A DNA stretch of 64,000 bases from Henckelia pumila (lineage: Eukaryota > Streptophyta > Magnoliopsida > Lamiales > Gesneriaceae), in the NCBI RefSeq assembly GCF_033568475.1, contig NW_027331831.1, forward strand, positions 11,842,001-11,906,000, written 5' to 3'. This document shows, one piece after another, positions 36,325-46,682 of the stretch. The translations under genes were made by a program, and so were the position numbers. Under the pieces are notes generated by a model. That model was not told where the DNA came from. It saw nothing but the letters and a program-made list of their open reading frames with translations, and did not search any database. How positions within the stretch are numbered: position 1 is the first letter of the stretch; the number at the start of each line of letters is the position of its first letter.

Positions 36325-37839
36325 TTAAGTACCAACTCTAAATGGACCACAAACATCTGTATGGATCAAATCCAACAGATTTTGACTACGCTCAGGTTTC
36401 CCCTTAAAAGGAGATTTAGTCATTTTTCCTTTTAGGCAGGATTCACAAGTAGGTAGAGAGTTAATATCAGACATATCAAACATGCCCTCTCCCACTAGCT
36501 TGTTCATCCTCCTTGAGGAAATATGACCTAGCCTAGCGTGCCAAAGGTTTGCCGGGTTTTGGCTATCGATTTTCCTTTTGTTTGTTGTTGCCGGTTTATC
36601 AACATAATTTATTGGAACGTCTTTTAGTTTTAAGTTGTATAGATCATTTTCAAGTTGTCCATTTCCAATCAAACATTCATTCTTGTAAATATTGCAAATC
36701 CCATTCATAAAATTGCAAGAATAACCATATCTATCAAGCATAGAAACAGAAATAATGTTTTTAATCAAATTCGGAACAAATAAAACATCTTTTAAAAGTA
36801 ACTTAAAACCGTTCTGCAAAAATAAATAAACATCTCCCACAGCTTTAGCTTCAACTCTGGAACCATTTCCGAGCCTCAGCTGGGTCTCACCCATTCTAAG
36901 CCTGCGACTTCTTGTCATCACCTGCAAATCATTGCAAATGTGAGATCCACATCCGGTATCCAATACCCAAGAAGTATTATTAAGTGAAACATTTATTTCA
37001 ATATAGAACATACCCTTCGCAGTTCGCAACTGCTCTAGATATTCCTTGCAGTTACGCTTCCAATGATCGGGCTTCTTGCAGTAATGGCAAACATCCTTGG
37101 ATTTTTCCATGTTTGAAGCCTTTGTCTTGTACTTCTTCTCGGGTTCGATTTTCTTGGGTGGGGCAGAACGTTTCTTGCCCTTTGTACTTGGCCCCTTCTT
37201 AGCAGAAGAAGAGGAGCCCACCAAGAAAGCCGGTTTATCCTTCTTTAATGTGGATTCATATGTCACAAGCATATTGACCATCTCTTCAAGGGAGGCCTCT
37301 ATCTTGTTCATATTGAAATTCACCACAAATCCGTCAAACGAAGAAGAAAGAGACAGAAGTAGTAAGTCCACGTTGAGTTCATGCTCCAACACCAAATCAA
37401 GGGTTACCAACTTCTGTATGAGCCAAATCACTCGTACCCCATGATCACGGACCGAAGTCCCTTCACGCATGCGACACGTCATTAGCTCCTTTACAGTAGC
37501 GAATCTTTCAGCCCTCGATTGAGCCCCAAAAAGTTCCTTGAGTTGAACGTGAATGTCAGCAACATTCACGGTGTCCTCAAATCGCCTCTGGAGTTCATCA
37601 GACATCGAGGCTTGCATATAGCATTTGGTCTTGATATCATGGTCCCACCATGTATCAAGTTTGGCTAACTCTTCCGGACTTACGTCAGCTGGTGCTTCCT
37701 TCGGAGGAGATTTTTCTAACACGTAGAGCATCTTCTCCGAAGTCAAGACAATCTTCTACTTACGGAACCATTCCATATAGTTTGCGCCAGTCAACTTATT
37801 TTGTTCGAGGATCGAGAAAAGTGGATTACGCGAATTCAT
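36325..37839 (-). pseudogene. Copia-B gag, protease and integrase zinc domain (5' part, two nonsense codons)
   Basis: The ATG at 37839 opens MNSRNPLF..., with a TAG at codon 28 (37756-37758) where related elements have Trp (ANYMEWFRK-stop). The frame then runs to a TAA at codon 505 (36325-36327). Domains: copia gag, intact zinc knuckle CHYCKKPDHWKRNC (about 251-264), aspartic protease WVLDTGCGSH (about 292-301), pre-integrase LWHARLGHISS and zinc ligands CESCLKGKM. It is in the same frame as the 3' part, so the whole is one polyprotein of 1284 codons with two point nonsense mutations and no frameshift seen. Confidence 0.92.
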
Positions 37840-39266
37840 CTTATGAAATACTGAAAAGAAACAGACAAATATCAGTGATTGTTTAAGCAATTTACTAAGA
37901 CATAAAATAGGCGAAATTTATTTTATGAATCTCACTCCCACTATTTTAACGATTTCACTACCCTCTAGTGAAAACGGGAAACTGTTTTCCTTAGTGAGAA
38001 CATGGAGTCCAATTGACAAACTTATGGTCTCGAATAATATCAGCCAACCATAATTTTCAAAAGGTAGAGCCCAATTGCTTCCAAAGCAACCTCCACGTTT
38101 TTACCTCATGTCCAATAAGGGCCCAATAATATGACGCCGTTTATTGTGACATGTCAAGATGACCCATCAATATTAAGTTGTGATGGACGGTCGCCATGTG
38201 GATCCCCCAATAATATGAGCCGATCCCATGGGAGTTCCACCCAACTTACAACATGTGTCGATCCAATGTACAGCTTTCCGACGAACGGGCCCCCCAATAA
38301 TATGAGCCGGACCGTATCCGCGGGTAGCATCTCATACATTGATCGTTGATGGAAGGTAGGAACATTTAAACAAATTTAAATTTCCTTTATTTATCTTGAT
38401 ATCAATTTTAAATCATATTTAAAATGAGGGATTTTAATTATAAAAATTTGTCTCATCATTTTTAAAATTTTGTATGCTTGCCGGATTCACACAATTATGT
38501 CTAAAACATGCATACAACTATAATATCACATATTATATGGGATGATCGATTTCATTTCTAATCGACCCGTGGTTGCCAATCACGAGTCTTAGTCCAATCC
38601 TAGGTAATATGCAGTATGCAATGCAATCCTATTACATTTGCTTCCAATTTACATTTCTTCTGTCTTTATTGTCTGCTGGGCCCACCTCCATCTTCAAATC
38701 TTGATTTTCCACTAAATCTAATGTATTTACAATAAATAACAATGACAAGTAGGGGATACATTTTTAAGGGGTGGGAACGGGCCATTAACCAAGCCCACTT
38801 TTATTACATATGACAATTCATATTGGGCCATAAACCAGGCCCATTAATAAAACCAACAACAATAAAAACAAATGTAAATTCCTAACACACACCTACAAAA
38901 TTGGTCATGGCAATCGATCATCCTTATCCAATAACATTTAATTCAAAATTAATTTATTGGATAACATGCAATGGCAATTTAAATTTAAAAGGATAAAATC
39001 ATATTTCATATATAAAATCTTATTTTACATACAAAATCATATTTTATCTTTTTATCTAATAAAATCATATTTTATCTATAAAATCCAATTTTATACATAA
39101 AATCATATTTTACTCAATATATCCATAAGATCATATCTTATCATCAATTGTACCAAAAATAATTAATTTCAAAATTCAATTTAACGGATAAAATATTTAA
39201 ATTTTCCAAAAATTCAAATTTATCCAAAAATCAATTTTAAAATTTTCGGACTCGAACAATTCGATC
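37840..39266 (-). other. Copia-B leader, gag-proximal part
   Basis: Non-coding leader between gag and element E. Three copies of a CCCAATAATATGAGCCG-like motif (near 38106, 38208, 38290) and, between about 39000 and 39150, five to six copies of an AAATCATATTTTAT-like AT-rich unit. No gene is visible. Confidence 0.7.
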
Positions 39267-39271
39267 CGACG

Positions 39272-41845
39272 TGTAACACCCGGTATTTTTAATTACATAA
39301 ATCCGCCTGCATAATTAGGATATTTAATTATTTAAATTTATGATTTATGGGTTAAATAATTATGTGAATTATTTATGCATGATTTAAGTTATTTTTAAGC
39401 ATTTAACCCATAATTAGTGATTTTTATGATTTTTAGTATTTTTATTATTTAATCGCGTAGACGGGACCGTGGACGGACGAGATGACAACTTTCTAGCCAA
39501 ATTATTTTATGAGCCTTTTTGGAGCCTTAAAATATTATTTTGAGTTTTATTATCTCAAAATTTTAAGTATTTAATTTTATTTAATTTTAGGGGTCATTTT
39601 TATCCAAAAATTAGTCAAAATATTGACTTTTTAGTATTTTTAAAATTCCCCTAAATTATTATTTCGAGATTTTATTTAGGTGATCAGATTTTTAAATGTT
39701 TATTTAAGAGTTTAAGTTGTATATTATTTATTTAAAACCTTTTTATTTAATTATTTAACCTATATTCTAATTAACCTAAAAATTTAAACCTATTCTACCC
39801 AAACCCCTTAGCCGATCTTCCCACCCCCATCAGCCGCCACTCTCACAGAAAGTCTTCATCATCTTCGACCTAGCAACCTTCAAGACTCCATAGCCATTTT
39901 TCGAAGGTTCCAAGCAAGCCATCGTCGTCCCGGCGTCCCGAAGTCCGTCCTACGTGTGTTAAATCCTTATCTTCGGTGGAAGGCATGTTCTTTTCTTATT
40001 TTTTTTGCTATATCAGTATATATATCATGTATATTACAGTAGACATCCGAATCTTTTAAGGACTTTTCAGAAAATCGTTTGAAGTTTGTTGTTGGTGCAT
40101 TACCTTCGAATTTCATGGCATGTTCACGTTTTTTTTCTATCCATGCATGGTTCGGCTGATGGCTAGGCTTCCGGGGGTGTGGGAACGTGGTCTGGGCTCG
40201 AGTGGCTCGAGTGGTTCGAGCCAAACGAGCCCAGGTGGTCACCTTGTTCAGCAATGGGTTCGGCCGAGTAGCAGTTTAGGGTTCTAGGTTTGGAGGCATC
40301 GGGTTCAACGTGGAGGCAGCATGGGGTTCGGACCAGGGGGTGGTTCGAACCGGCAGGACCCTGGGGAGGTCCTGCCGGCGGGGCTCCGGCCACGGTGGCC
40401 GGAGCTGGGCTGCAGCAGGCCGGGAAGGCCTGCTGCTCACGCAGCCGTGCGGCCGAGAGAAGAATAGACTAGGGTTCGGGTCTAGGGTTTCTGATGGTTC
40501 CGGGTCGGGTCTAAAATAATATGGGTTAAGTTAAGTGGGTCCGGGTCCGGGTTATTTTAATTGGGCTCGGGTATTTTTATTTTTAAGTTTTAAGTTAATT
40601 AGGAGTTAAATGGACTAATTAAATTCCCAAAAATTTAATTAGTACCATTTAATTTATTTGGGTTACTTTAAATTATTTTGGGTTATTTTATTTATTTTTG
40701 GGTTTCAATAATTTTTATTTAAATTTTTAAGTTGGCCAGAAATTTTTATGGGCTTGGGAGCCCATGAAAGTTATTGGGCTTTTGGGCCCATTGGGCCAGG
40801 GATAGTGTTATTGGGCCTAAGCTAGTGTTAATGGGCCAAGTTTTAAGTTAATGGGCTTGAGTGTAGGGCCAGCAGTCCAGAACCATCCATGAGAAAATTT
40901 CATGTGTCCTGATTATATATTTAATTATTTTTATGCATTTAAGTTATTTTAATATTTATATGTTAGTAAGAAAAATTAAATTAAATATATATGAAGGACA
41001 CACAATTTATTTAAGTACATGCATTCATGAAATCAATTTTTATGCTATGATTTAATTTCTATGGTTGAGCAAAATAAAATATTTTAGGTGGAAATTGAAG
41101 TAGTGTGGCCATTTATGTATGGGCAGTTTCTGCCATTTATGTATGGGCAGTTTTATGCCATTTATGTATGGGTGGTTCGCCACCAGCCTCGTACGATGGT
41201 TTCCTAGACTGATCAGTCGCACTATGGGTCACACTTACGGATAGGACCATTCGATGTTAAGAAAATAAATGCTCAACAACTCAAGTATGTATGTTATGTA
41301 TTATGTTATTTATGTTTATTTAAGTAAGTTATGTTATGACATTTTTAAGCATGCTCATTCATGTATATGTATGTATTAGTATTAAATTGTTTTAAATTAT
41401 TTTAAACCCTTGTTAGTATGCATGTTGGGCCTCTAGGCTCACTACACTGATATGGTGCAGGTGAGTACGTAGAGGAGCAGGTTACTCCTACCGGTGGTGA
41501 GGATGTATGAGCCGTGCTGCAGTAGCCCCGTGACCGTGACAGCTTCTGAGTCACCGTACTGATGTCTTATGAAACATTTTTAATATTTTTATGGGTTGAG
41601 ATGTTTGAATATTTTATTAAGTATTTTTAGTGCATGCACACAATTTTTATTTATTTTATTTATGCAGTATATTTTAAATTATAGGGTTGACTCAGATATT
41701 TATTTAATTTAAAGAATGCCTTTTATTTTAAGTATTTTATTTAGTGCATATATGTATGGGCATATATGTACATATATTTATTTAGTAGTATAAAAAAAAA
41801 AAAAATTTCCGCATATTTATTTATTAGAGAGTTAGGGTCGTTTCA
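39272..41845 (+). repeat. Element E 5' LTR
   Basis: 2574 bp, TGTAACACCCGG ... GGTCGTTTCA. It includes a GC-rich hairpin cluster (40350-40436), three tandem copies of GCCATTTATGTATGGGCAG-like units (41106-41176) and a poly-A run near 41791. Minus- and plus-strand open frames in it recur in the 3' LTR and are not genes. Confidence 0.96.
40350..40436. repeat. Three consecutive perfect hairpins in the E LTR
   Basis: Arms CCGGCAGGACC/GGTCCTGCCGG (40350-40378, 7-nt loop), GCTCCGGCCA/TGGCCGGAGC (40383-40405, 3-nt loop) and GCAGCAGGCC/GGCCTGCTGC (40412-40436, 5-nt loop). The 3' LTR has the same three at 47761-47847. Confidence 0.92.
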
Positions 41846-41847
41846 GT

Positions 41848-41863
41848 TGGTATCAGAGCCAGG
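41848..41863 (+). other. Primer binding site of element E
   Basis: TGGTATCAGAGCCAGG, initiator tRNA-Met type, two bases after the LTR. Confidence 0.95.
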
Positions 41864-42031
41864 TTCTTGGAGGGGTCACTACTGCTTTGCGAGCTCAGAA
41901 ATCCACGCTATCGGTCTGTAAGTTTTAAATGTTTATAGTATGATTTAAATTTCTAGAATTTAAGTTAGCCTTAATTTTAAACACTTAGTTATGCATGGCG
42001 ATTTATGTAAATAAATATGTGGTGGTGCAGA

Positions 42032-43067
42032 ATGCCTCCCAGACAGGTGAATCGACGTGGGAGACCTCCACCTCCACCGCCACCTCAGCAGCACCCCATG
42101 ACAGCACTGGAGCAGGCCAGTGCCACGATGATGGCGGGTATTACTGCTCTGTTGGAGCAGCAGGCTGCCCGTCCCAGACTGTCCCACGAGGAGGACGTCG
42201 CAGAGAGGTTCCAGAAGAAGGGGCCTAAGGAGTTTTTGGGGACCACCGATCCGTTGGTGGCTGAGGGATGGATTCGCTCTCTTGAGTCCATATTCGACTA
42301 TATGGGGATCACAGACGCCGACAGGGTGAGCTGTGCTACGTATATGATGCGAGGCGATGCAGCCCTTTGGTGGGAGGGTGCAGTCAGAGGAGTCCATCTA
42401 CCTACACTGACGTGGGCTGAGTTCAGGCGTATCTTCTACGCCAAGTATTTCACTGAGGACGTGCGCAGTCGCATGATCCGAGAGTTCATGAGTCTCCGTC
42501 AGGGGGACAGATCTGTGGTTGAGTATGTGAGCCAGTATGAGAGGGGCTGTCATTTTGTGCCCATGATTGCTGATAGTCCGCAGGAGAAGCTGCGACAGTT
42601 TGTTGAGGGCCTGAGGGCTGAGATTAGGCACGACGTGCGTATGGCAGACGTCTTCACATATGAGTCTGCAGTCAGCAGGGCCTTGCGTTCCGAGGAGGGA
42701 CGGAGGGAGATACAGAGAGAGCAGCAGGGTAAGAGGCAGTTTGTGCAGACGGGGTATCAGCGACCATCTTCGCAGCCACCTGCGAAGAAGCAGTCTACAG
42801 GGCCATCTAAGGGCCCGAATCAGCAGAGGCCTCAGGGGAAGCCACAACAGCAGACTAGGGGCGGGGCCCCTACTCCAGGGAGATATCCAGTGTGTCCGAA
42901 GTGCCAGAAGATGCATTCCGGGCAGTGTCTTTTGGGAGCAGGAGTCTGCTATCGCTGCAAGGAGCCAGGGCATCAGATTGTCAACTGCCCGCAGAGGCAG
43001 AATGTCAGTGGGCGAGTATATGTGATGCAGGCAGAGGAGGCAGACCCAGATACCTCCTTGATCACCG
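42032..43067 (+). CDS. Element E gag (first exon of a gag-pol frame)
   Basis: Starts with MPPRQVNRRG and a proline/glutamine-rich N-terminus; an in-frame ATG is the natural start, 186 bp after the LTR. Residues about 80-190 form the retrotransposon gag domain (GTTDPLVAEGWIRSLES, DAALWWEG, FMSLRQGDRSVVEY). A basic linker and an intact zinc knuckle CYRCKEPGHQIVNC (about 306-319) follow; known gag proteins of this kind assemble the particle and bind the genomic RNA. If unspliced, translation continues five residues into the intron and stops at 43082-43084, giving a 350-aa Gag. If spliced at 43068 it fuses in frame to pol. No internal stop. Confidence 0.93.
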
Positions 43068-43263
43068 GTATACCTAACCACTAGAACTTTTTCAATTCTT
43101 TGCTTTTGTTTAATTGCGATTATATCTGAATGCCTGTTGCATGAGTTTAATTATCAGCATGATAGAATAGGAAATTGTTTCCTTGTGATTAGAATTAAGG
43201 AATTGTAGTGTTTTAACCTTGGGAGCATAGTGGTATGAATTGTTGGGAATCTTCTGCGTGCAG
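43068..43263 (+). other. Predicted GT-AG intron between gag and pro-pol of element E
   Basis: 196 bp beginning GTATAC and ending TGCGTGCAG, full of stops. Removing it joins ACC-G to GG-AGA in phase 1 and puts gag and pol in one frame of 1470 codons (1036 + 3374 bases, divisible by 3). Element C has a GT at the homologous codon phase. Internal T-rich stretches fit a plant intron. Confidence 0.75.
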
Positions 43264-46200
43264 GGAGAATTCTAGTTGGAGGCAACTCCACGTTTGCGTT
43301 GCTAGATTCAGGAGCCACGCATTCGTTTATCTCCCGAGATTTTATCAGACGGATAGGCATTTCACCGGAGGTTGTAGACAGTGGTTACGATGTTACCATG
43401 CCATCCGGACAGACTATCACTACCACTAGTGTCATCAGGGATCTGGAATTGGAGTTGCAGGGACACTCCATTCGAGCAGATCTAGTGGTTCTTCCATTGA
43501 CTGGGTTTGACTTGATTTTGGGTATGGACTGGCTATCAGTTAATGGAGCTTCGATTGATTTCCGACGTAGAACAGTGTCAGTGAAGCCAGCAGGAGGCGA
43601 GATGTTTACTTTCTTTGCATCTCAGTCTAGCAGTATTCCTCAGATGATATCACTTGTTCGTGCGAGTAAACTATTGCGTCATGGATGTCAGGGTTTTCTT
43701 GCTAGTGTGGTCACTACCTCAGACATTTCTAGCAGATCTTTATCAGATATAGAGGTGGTACGTGACTATCCAGATGTTTTTCCTGACGATGTTGCAGGAG
43801 TTCCACCAGTGAGAGAGGTGGAGTTCAGTATTGAGTTGTTGCCGGATACTGTGCCTATCTCTAAGGCACCGTATCGACTTGCTCCTACAGAGATGAGAGA
43901 GTTGAAGGAGCAGATTCAGGAGCTGTTGGAGAAGGGCTTTGTTCGTCCTAGCTTTTCTCCATGGGGAGCTCCAGTGTTGTTTGTGAAGAAGAAGGACGGC
44001 AGCATGAGATTGTGCATCGACTACCGAGAGCTCAACAGAGTCACAGTGAAGAATAAGTATCCACTACCGAGGATAGAGGATTTATTCGATCAGTTGCAGG
44101 GAGCTTCGGTATTCTCCAAGATCGATCTGCGATCTGGTTACCATCAGCTGAGAGTCAGAGATTCAGACGTGTCTAAGACTGCCTTTAGGACACGGTATGG
44201 GCACTATGAGTTTTTGGTGATGCCCTTTGGGTTGACCAATGCTCCAGCAGTTTTTATGGATCTCATGCATCGTGTCTTCCAGCCGTATCTAGATCAGTTT
44301 GTCATTGTATTTATTGATGACATATTGATCTACTCGAGGAGCATTGAGGAGCATACACAGCATTTGCATACAGCCTTGCAGACTTTGAGGGAGCATCGAC
44401 TGTTTGCAAAGTTCAGTAAGTGTGAGTTTTGGTTGGAGCAGGTGGCGTTTCTAGGCCACATTATTTCTAAGGATGGGATTGCAGTGGATCAGTCCAAGGT
44501 GCAGGCAGTGAGGGATTGGGGGATTCCAAAGAATGCTTCGGAGATTCGTAGCTTCTTGGGTTTAGCAGGATACTATAGGAAGTTCATCAAGGGTTTTTCC
44601 TCTATTGCAGTACCCTTGACTTCCTTGACCAAGAAGAACGCGAAGTATAGTTGGAGTCCAGATTGTCAGAGGAGTTTTGATCAGCTGAAGGATGCACTTA
44701 CTTCAGCACCGGTGTTAGCTATGACAGTGCCACATGAGGAGTTAGTGGTGTACACCGACGCGTCCAAGCTTGGTTTGGGCGCAGTACTTATGCAGAGTGG
44801 CAGAGTTATCGCATATGCGTCGCGACAGTTGAAGATTCATGAGCAGAACTATCCGACGCATGATTTGGAGCTTGCGGCAGTGGTATTTGCGTTGAAAATC
44901 TGGAGGCACTATCTTTACGGCGAGAAGTGCAAGATTTTCACCGACCACAAGAGCCTCAAGTACTTCTTCACCCAGAAGGAGTTGAACATGAGGCAGCGCA
45001 GATGGCTTGAGCTTGTTAAGGATTATGATTGTGACATTAGCTACCATCCGGGTAAGGCTAATGTAGTGGCAGATGCTTTGAGTCGGAAGTCGTCAGTGGT
45101 ATCATGTTTGACTGTGCAGTTACCACTACAGACCGAGATTCAGAGATTTGGTTTGGAGTGCTATCCGAGCGGCCATGCACCGAGCTTGTCAGTGTTGACG
45201 GTGCAGCCAGTTTTGAGAGATCGGATTAGAGAGGGACAGTCCACTGATGAGGAGCTACAGCGATGGAGACAGAGAGATGAGGCCAGAGGTAATCTCTTGT
45301 ATACAGTGGAGGATGGCATCGTTCAGTACCGTGGGAGGATGTGGGTACCGAACGTTGATCAGTTGAGAGCCGAGATTCTAGCAGAGGCTCATGCATCTCC
45401 GTACTCCATTCACCCCGGAAGTACGAAGATGTACCGAGACTTGCAGTTATTGTATTGGTGGCCTGGGATGAAGAGTGACATCGGGAGAGTGGTGTCAGAG
45501 TGCTTGACTTGTCAGCAAGTCAAAGCAGAGCATCAGCGTCCAGCAGGACTTCTTAGACCTCTCCCTATTCCGGAATGGAAATGGGAGAATATTACGATGG
45601 ACTTTGTAGTTGGCTTACCGAGGAGTACCAGAGGGTGTACAGCGATTTGAGTGATTGTGGATAGACTCACCAAGTCAGCTCATTTCTTGCCGGTAAGGAC
45701 TACTTACACCTTGACACAGTATGCAGAGCTTTACATCAGAGAGATTGTTAGACTGCATGGCATACCAGTGTCTATCGTGTCAGACAGAGATCCGAGGTTC
45801 ACCTCAGCGTTTTGGAAGAGTCTGCACACAGCTTTGGGGACTAGACTTTTGTTCAGTACAGCTTTTCATCCCCAGACAAATGGTCAGTCCGAGAGAGTGA
45901 TCCAGGTTCTCGAGGATCTTTTGAGAGCTTGTGTCATCGATTTTCGAGGATCTTGGGAGACTAGACTGCCATTAGTGGAGTTTACCTATAACAACAGCTT
46001 TCAGTCGTCTATAGGTATGGCTCCATATGCAGCACTGTATGGGAGGAGATGCAGATCTCCGGTGCATTGGGATGAGGTTGGTGAGAGGATTTTGTTGGGT
46101 CCAGAGATTGTGCAGCAGACAGCTGACATAGTGACGCAGATTCGAGACAGGATGAGGACAGCGCAGAGTCGGCAGAAGAGTTATGCCGATGCCAGACGAC

Positions 46201-46637
46201 GCGATTTGGAGTTCGCAGTAGGTGATCACGTATTCTTGAAGGTGTCACCTATGAAGGGAGTCGCGCGTTTTGGACGGAGAGGCAAGCTTAATCCGAGATA
46301 TATAGGGCCATTCGAGATCTTGGAGCGAGTTGGCACGTTGGCCTATCGTTTAGCTCTACCTCCAGGGCTAGCGGCAGTGCACAACGTTTTCCATGTGTCC
46401 ATGCTTCGGAGATATGTCTCCAACCCGTCGCATGTGTTGGATTTCAAGCCCTTACAGTTGCCACCAGATCTTGTGTACGAGGAGAGACCAGTGCGGATCT
46501 TGGCTAGGGAGGAGCGGAGGCTTAGGACGCGGGTCATTCCGATGGTCAGAGTCCAGTGGCTGAATCACTCGGAGGAGGAAGCTACTTGGGAGACCGAGGA
46601 GGATATGAGGACTCGCTACCCGGATTTGTTCGGGTAA
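43264..46637 (+). pseudogene. Element E pol: protease, RT, RNase H, integrase, chromodomain; one TGA
   Basis: Numbered on the spliced frame: protease [10 protein letters not shown] (about 358-367), RT with [26 protein letters not shown] and catalytic FIDD (about 695-698), RNase [14 protein letters not shown] and [11 protein letters not shown], integrase zinc domain ending [14 protein letters not shown], integrase core TMDF ... SDRDPRFTSAFW ... NGQSERV, and a C-terminal chromodomain VRVQWLNHSEEEATWETEE. Chromodomains of such chromoviruses are known to bind histone marks and guide integration. The frame is broken only by TGA at 45648-45650 (codon 1141), where element C has Trp (AIWVIVDRL). All catalytic residues remain, so otherwise it would be complete. 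Confidence 0.94.
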
Positions 46638-46668
46638 GTACTTTAATTTCGAGGACGAAATTCAATTT

Positions 46669-46682
46669 AAGGGGGGGAGAAT
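46669..46682 (+). other. Polypurine tract of element E
   Basis: AAGGGGGGGAGA then AT, directly before the LTR start at 46683. Confidence 0.93.

Noticed and set aside
39967..40519. Several 60-95-aa frames, repeated at 47378-47948
   Set aside because: Lie in both LTRs of element E and overlap the hairpin cluster; GC-rich shadow frames.
42398..43081. 227-aa minus-strand frame
   Set aside because: Antisense shadow of the element E gag.
45648..45650. Programmed stop-codon readthrough in integrase
   Set aside because: Element C has Trp at this codon and the position is mid-integrase, not a Gag/Pol border; a nonsense mutation is simpler.
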